Below, in pieces: positions 59,511 to 64,000 of a DNA stretch of 64,000 bases. The stretch covers positions 2,543,807 through 2,607,806 of the forward strand of contig NW_006497023.1 of the NCBI RefSeq assembly GCF_000471905.2, read 5' to 3'. Position numbers and translations under genes: made by a program. Numbering within the stretch: the first letter of the stretch is position 1; every line of letters starts with the position of its first letter. The notes beneath the pieces are model-generated. The model was not told the DNA's origin, ran no database searches, and saw only the letters and a program-made list of their open reading frames with translations. This DNA comes from Amborella trichopoda (Eukaryota > Streptophyta > Magnoliopsida > Amborellales > Amborellaceae).

Positions 59511-60119
59511 TTTAAATTTCTTCCTGACATCATGTGGTCAGAGAGCACAGAAACTAATCCCTCCAAGTCATTGCGCTCACCAAGCTTAGTCACCTAGAGT
59601 ACTTTCATCTTAGGGTTTTCGACGTGAGATGTCGATGAGTTACACAAGCTTGAAACTCGAGTTGGATTTTCTGGCCATGCCATTTAACTTCAGGGGTTTC
59701 ACAGTTTGAAATTCTTTAACCTTGACATCTTCTTTGATTTATAAGGCTAAGGCCTTCTATAGGAAAGGCTTTCTATAGGAAGAGACTTGTCTGGCCGATT
59801 CTGAAGAGAGTGATGAGGCTGCAACACGGTAATCATGGCAATGCGGTAATCGCGGTAACACGGTAATCATATACGGGTGTCCAAGCTCCTTCATTTTTTA
59901 AAGTCTTTTTTTTAGAAATTTTGAAAACAAGGGGGAATTTAAAATAGAACCCAGAGCTTGGACAGGTCACGATTTTAACAAAGAAATTAAAGTTTTTGAA
60001 AACACAAGACATAGAGTGAGAATATTTAAAAAAAAAAAAGATATTTAGAAAAACAAGGTTGGTTAGCAGTTTTAACTCCTGCAGCCATAGAGCCCTCTAA
60101 GCAGTTTAACGTCATACAG

Positions 60120-60670
60120 GATGGACCATCAACCTGACCCTTTTTATGTCACACGGGGCTAGGCAGAATACACCTGACCCTTTTACGTCATACAGGGCTA
60201 GACGAAATACACCCGACCTTTTTACGTCGCGCGGGGCTAGACGTTACCTGTCTAGGCTCTTTTACGTCACACGAGTTTGACGTTGAATTGGATGCACCCG
60301 ACCTTTGACATCATACGGGGCTAGACGAAATACACCCGACCCTTTTACATCATACGGGGCTAGACGAAATACACTCGACCATTTACGTCATATGGGGCTA
60401 GACGTTGAACTGGATACACCCAACCTTTAATGTCATATAAGGCTAGAAATTTTCTGAATACACCCAATCTTTTAGGTTATATGGGGCTAGAAGCGTTCTG
60501 AATACACCCGAACTTTTACGTCATACGAGGCTAGACTTTTTTTTATCTCGGCTCTTTTACGTTGCACAAGTTTGATGATTTTCCTGTCTCGACTCTTTTA
60601 TGTTGCACGAGTTTGACATTTTCCTGTCTCGACTCTTTTACGTCGCACAAGTCTGACGTTTTCCTGTCTT
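60120..60670. repeat. About 40-bp tandem array
   Basis: About 13 units in two variants: CACCCGACC-TTTTACGTCATACGGGGCTAGACG, and CTGTCTCGACTCTTTTACG followed by GCACGAGTTTGACGTTTTC. The first predominates on the left, the second at the right end. Confidence 0.9.
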
Positions 60671-61405
60671 GGATTTTGGTTGGCAGATTAGGCTCGTGCC
60701 ACAAAGGAGTATTTTCCTTTTGAATTTTTTTTTTTTTTAAATTGGTTGACAGTTTAGGCTCATGCTACCAAGGAGCGAGTTAGAATTTTGGAAATTAACT
60801 AAGATGTTTGAAAACAATCATTTTTTTGTTTGAAACAAAAATACATGATAAAACCAAACTTCTTCCCCATAGTTTCCAAAATTATCTGGGGCATTTTTGA
60901 GAAACATTTTTTGGGTGACACAAGTTCTGTCGCCCGGCCGGCTCTGGTGGTGCCACCCACACAATCTGGGCAACACGGCTGGTGTCGCCCATAAATAATA
61001 TATATATATATTATTTTGGCTGGGAATGCCTCAGAAATTGAGCAGGGGATTTTTGCAAAGAAAAGTTTGGGTGACACCAATAGTGTTGCCCGGGCGACAC
61101 TAGTGGTGTCGTTTAGACTGGTGTATGGATTTGGGCGACACCAGTAGCGTCGCCCCGACCATCGACCACCAAATTTTTAAATTATTGTTTTGGAAAGTCT
61201 TGGGGTTGGTTAAATCTGTTGGCATAAATGGACACCTGCATGAAAAGTTTTGGGCGAGATTTCCTATTTTCCATAAAATCCCCCTCCTTCTCATTCTCCT
61301 TTTATCCTTCAAGTAGTTCTTTCTTCTTCCCATCTTCATCTTCTTCCTTCTTTATCATCTTCCCTCTGATCTTACTGGTTTTCTTGTCCTCACTCTTAGG
61401 CTTTC
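60670..61405. other. Upstream region of the last pseudogene
   Basis: It contains three full palindromes, an (AT)n run at 60998-61014, and a pyrimidine-rich leader (61275-61400) directly before the ATG at 61406. No clear TATA box at a normal distance was identified. Confidence 0.5.
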
Positions 61406-63401
61406 ATGGATCCTAGGAAGGACAATGTTATTTTCAAGGGCAAAGGGAAGGTTTCTGAGTGGGCTGATAATGGAGGAAAGGAGGAGGTTCTTCCTTTCTT
61501 TTATATGGTTAGGCACTTCCCTGAAGGTCTGCCCTCCCATATCTCTCAGGGCCTTTGATCGGGTGAAGTTCCTCGGCGTGTCAATGGCTTCCTTGTCATA
61601 GAGCCCTGGTTCAAGGATTGGTTTCTTTCCGCTCGGCAGTGGCCCGAGCTCATGGCCTTTTTGGCTTCAGTTTCGATGATAGGTATCTTGAACATGGCCT
61701 CTTGCCATGTGAACTTTTCGCTCCTCGAGGCTCTTGCTAAGAGGTTCAACTATCAAACAAACACCTTCTTCCTTCCTAAGGGAGGGACAATGCCAACTTT
61801 GAAGAAAATTGTAAGGGTTTCTGGCTTGAGCTACGCCGGAATTGCGTATCAACCTTCTATTACCACTGATGATCATTCCATCATGGGTGCGTGGAAGTTG
61901 GGGGACTTCCTACTCTTTACATGGTCAGTGGGTTGATATGGAGTTGCTGGTCCGGAATCGAGAGCAGTCTCAGGCCACCGAACAGATCTGTATTTTCCTT
62001 TTTGTGCTTTGGGATCCATTGTTTTTCTCGGCGGTCGTAAGACGGCTCATAGTTCTCTTATTCCTTTAGCCCGTTCCTTTTGGGAGAGGGTTACACCATT
62101 GTTCCAGCTGTGATGGCGGGCATTTACCGGGGTCTTCACGACCGGGTCAAGCGAGGAGACCGATTCATCGAGGTCAGTATCTTGATTTTGCAAGTATATT
62201 GTCAAATTCAATTTTATTTTATTTTTTCCCTTGGAACTCAGTTTTTCTTCTAGTTTTGGTCCCTGTATCCCATATTTTTGCCATCAAAAGTCACTGAAAA
62301 AGTCTCAGATTGATCCAGCAGGGTCTGAGTTGGGCGACACTGGTGGTGTCGCCCCAACAAGCGCACAAGTTGGGAGACACCAGGCATGTTGGCCAGGGCA
62401 TTCTACCCCGGGCAGTTTGGGTGCTTTTGGAGTTCAATTTTTCTTCCTTTCTTCCCTCTAGAACCCAACTTTTATCATAAAAGTCCATTGGAACCAGCCC
62501 GAACTGATCCGGGAGTCTTTGGTGTGGGCGACATTGGTGGTGTCCCCCACACAAGCTAGTCGACACCAGTAGTGTCGCCCAAGTCATTCTGCCCTAAATG
62601 ATTCTAGGGTTCTAGATTGTTATCTTATGACCTGTTGGGGTCCATTTGACTCCTATTTTCTATAGATTTGGGCCTATGACTCCTATTTTCTCTAGATTTG
62701 GGCCTATGACTCCTATTTTCTATAGATTTGGGCCTCGATCAACGACGAATATATCTACTCCTCTGGGACTGGCGTATGTCAATGAGTCGACCCGACCTCG
62801 AGATGTCAATTATTATCGATGGGTTTTGGAGGAGTTGTCATCCTTTGATTGGGTGATCAGGGGTCTTGAGAATGTGCCCATGTTTCTGCCTACTATGGGG
62901 TATTCATGTCTTAATTTGGTGGGGCAGTACTTCACAGAGGGGTATTTCCCTTAGAGGGTGCTTTGCCAATTTCATCATACTCAGAATTATGCTTTCCCAA
63001 GAGAGGCGATCAATCACTGCCCTATTTTTCCTCTTCGACGACACTCTTCCACCCTTCTGGTCAAGGTAGGCTTGTCGTGGATGGGGAAGAAGTCTTCTTC
63101 TAGTGAGGGGTTGGTCAAGCAAGGCAAGCCCACGACCACCTCCAACTACAATTCTTAGTGGAACCATGCTTCCCCTCTTCCATTGTACCCAAAGTTCTCG
63201 AGACTCCATGATGAACGTTTTGCCCCTGCTCGGGATCTCGTGTGTTCTCGAGAAAATGATGCCTCTTCTTCAAATAAGTGGGTTAAATCAGATGTTTCTG
63301 ACATCAGTTTAGAAGATGTTGAAGTTGAGTTGGCTCGATGGGTAGCCTTCGTGGTGGAACTCAAGGAGAAGGATGTTGATCCGAAGTCGAAGACTAAATA
63401 G
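61406..63401 (+). pseudogene. Plant mobile domain (PMD/MAIN-like) gene remnant with one intron
   Basis: ATG at 61406 starts one frame to 61936 with a single stop (about 61556). WFKDWFLSARQWPELMAFL, ALAKRFNYQTNTFFLPKGGTMPTLKKIVRVSGL and later MAGIYRGLHDRVKRGDRF fit the N-terminal and middle parts of the plant mobile domain. A likely donor (GAG/GTCAGT, 62173) and acceptors at 62665, 62695 or 62725 frame an intron. The second exon reads TPLGLAYVNESTRP, YYRWVLEELSSFDW, and an acidic end at 63401. Stops at 62953 and 63156 and a frame change near 61930 make it non-functional as read. It could belong to a host gene family or to a transposable element. Confidence 0.65.
62173..62725 (+). other. Intron with a triplicated 3' splice site
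   Basis: A 30-bp unit with GACTCCTATTTTCTATAG followed by ATTTGGGCCT occurs three times, placing AG at 62664-62665, 62694-62695 and 62724-62725. Use of an upstream AG would add 30 or 60 bases. The reading phases of the exons as they stand do not match, so the real boundary is uncertain. Confidence 0.5.
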
Positions 63402-63419
63402 CCAAAATATTCTTTTTTT

Positions 63420-64000
63420 TATATATATTTTCTTGGCATGAATAAGTAGATCTTATGGCCACCATTATTTTTCAAAAGTTTTATTTTCATTGAAGTCTAT
63501 TAGGACAGTACAAATTTCGATCTCGGGACCAGAGTAAGTGCATGTAATAAGCTCATTTTCAATGGATGAATAAAGTTGAAATTTAGAGACATCTAGAATT
63601 TTATTCCCCATTTTGATTGATCCCCTAGGATTGTGGAATCCCCTCTATATATTTTTTTCAAGTTTTTTTTTCTTTTTTTTTTTTGCGGCCCCTAATATGG
63701 GGTATTTGATCATCTGTACGTGTGCAATTGATTTGTAAATACATGCACACATGTAAATACATATACAGATCTATACATATACACATGTAAATACATATAC
63801 AGATGTAAATACATATACAGATCTATACATACATATATGTTTATATATATATATACATAAATGTATATATATATATAAATACATATACAGATCTATACAT
63901 ATACATATACACATACATATATATATATACATAAAGGTATCTATATAAGTACATGCATTTATATATATATATATGTACTTAAATATATATATATATAAAT
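63420..64000. repeat. AT-rich end with a microsatellite
   Basis: From about 63715 the text is made of ATATACA, ACATGTAAATACATATACAG and ATCTATACAT units of irregular order, with pure (AT)n runs, to the window edge. Before it, 63420-63710, AT-rich sequence with T runs and no gene. Confidence 0.85.

Larger units (their letters stand above)
58886..62580. repeat. Dispersed 23-bp palindrome, seven copies
   Basis: GGGCGACAC-N5-GTGTCGCCC or a near match lies at 58886-58908, 59067-59089, 60968-60990, 61092-61114, 61133-61155, 62332-62354 and 62526-62548. Half or diverged copies adjoin (58911-58935, 59013-59055, 60913-60935, 61069-61091, 62561-62580). Two full copies lie in the intron of the plant-mobile-domain pseudogene. 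Confidence 0.85.

Noticed and set aside
1..64000. tRNA or rRNA genes
   Set aside because: No cloverleaf with A and B boxes and no rRNA text was noticed. The tRNA-like matches are retroelement primer sites. A tRNA scan would be the decisive test.

Overview
The window looks like intergenic heterochromatin from a large seed-plant genome. Almost everything recognisable is decayed Ty3/gypsy LTR retrotransposon sequence, with plant-type primer binding sites and LTRs of 1 to about 3.7 kb. There is no bacterial gene organisation, rRNA or tRNA, and no intact host gene was found. The species cannot be told from the sequence.

Layout. Positions 1-6460 hold A1, a plus-strand Tekay/Del-type chromovirus cut by the window edge: reverse transcriptase, RNase H, integrase, C-terminal chromodomain-like segment, then a 3.6 kb 3' LTR. 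Positions 6461-9361 are a fragment of a second LTR family (C). Positions 9362-16753 hold A2, a second plus-strand Tekay-like element. A Tat/Ogre-like primer site and leader follow at 16754-17815, then another C LTR (17816-20030). Element B, a minus-strand Tekay-like element with two LTRs and a 5-bp target duplication (GTTCT), is nested in that C LTR at 20036-26881. The C LTR resumes to 27531. It meets D (27532-30496, minus), a 5'-truncated relative of B joined to the gag of a Tat-like element.

Positions 30497-53673 read as two related Tat-like units in tandem: T1 (gag, protease, long non-coding 3' region with tandem repeats), LTR C3, T2 (gag/protease spacer, antisense plant-mobile-domain ORF, tandem repeats), LTR C4. 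Neither has a recognisable reverse transcriptase or integrase. From 53674 on there are purine-rich tracts, an inverted C-like LTR (55150-56600), AT-rich DNA, several tandem arrays and a dispersed 23-bp palindrome. A plant-mobile-domain pseudogene with one intron (61406-63401) and an AT-rich microsatellite close the window.

No element is intact. Each of the three reverse transcriptase copies has lost one Asp of its catalytic pair, and stops often sit where CGA, CAG or TGG would be expected, as in old methylated repeats. The less ordinary features are an intron-like segment with consensus splice sites inside the A1 and A2 LTRs that B lacks, hairpin-forming minisatellites that differ in sequence between LTR copies but sit at the same place, a triplicated zinc-knuckle module in T1 gag, a triplicated 3' splice site, and seven copies of a 9-5-9 palindrome around the last pseudogene.
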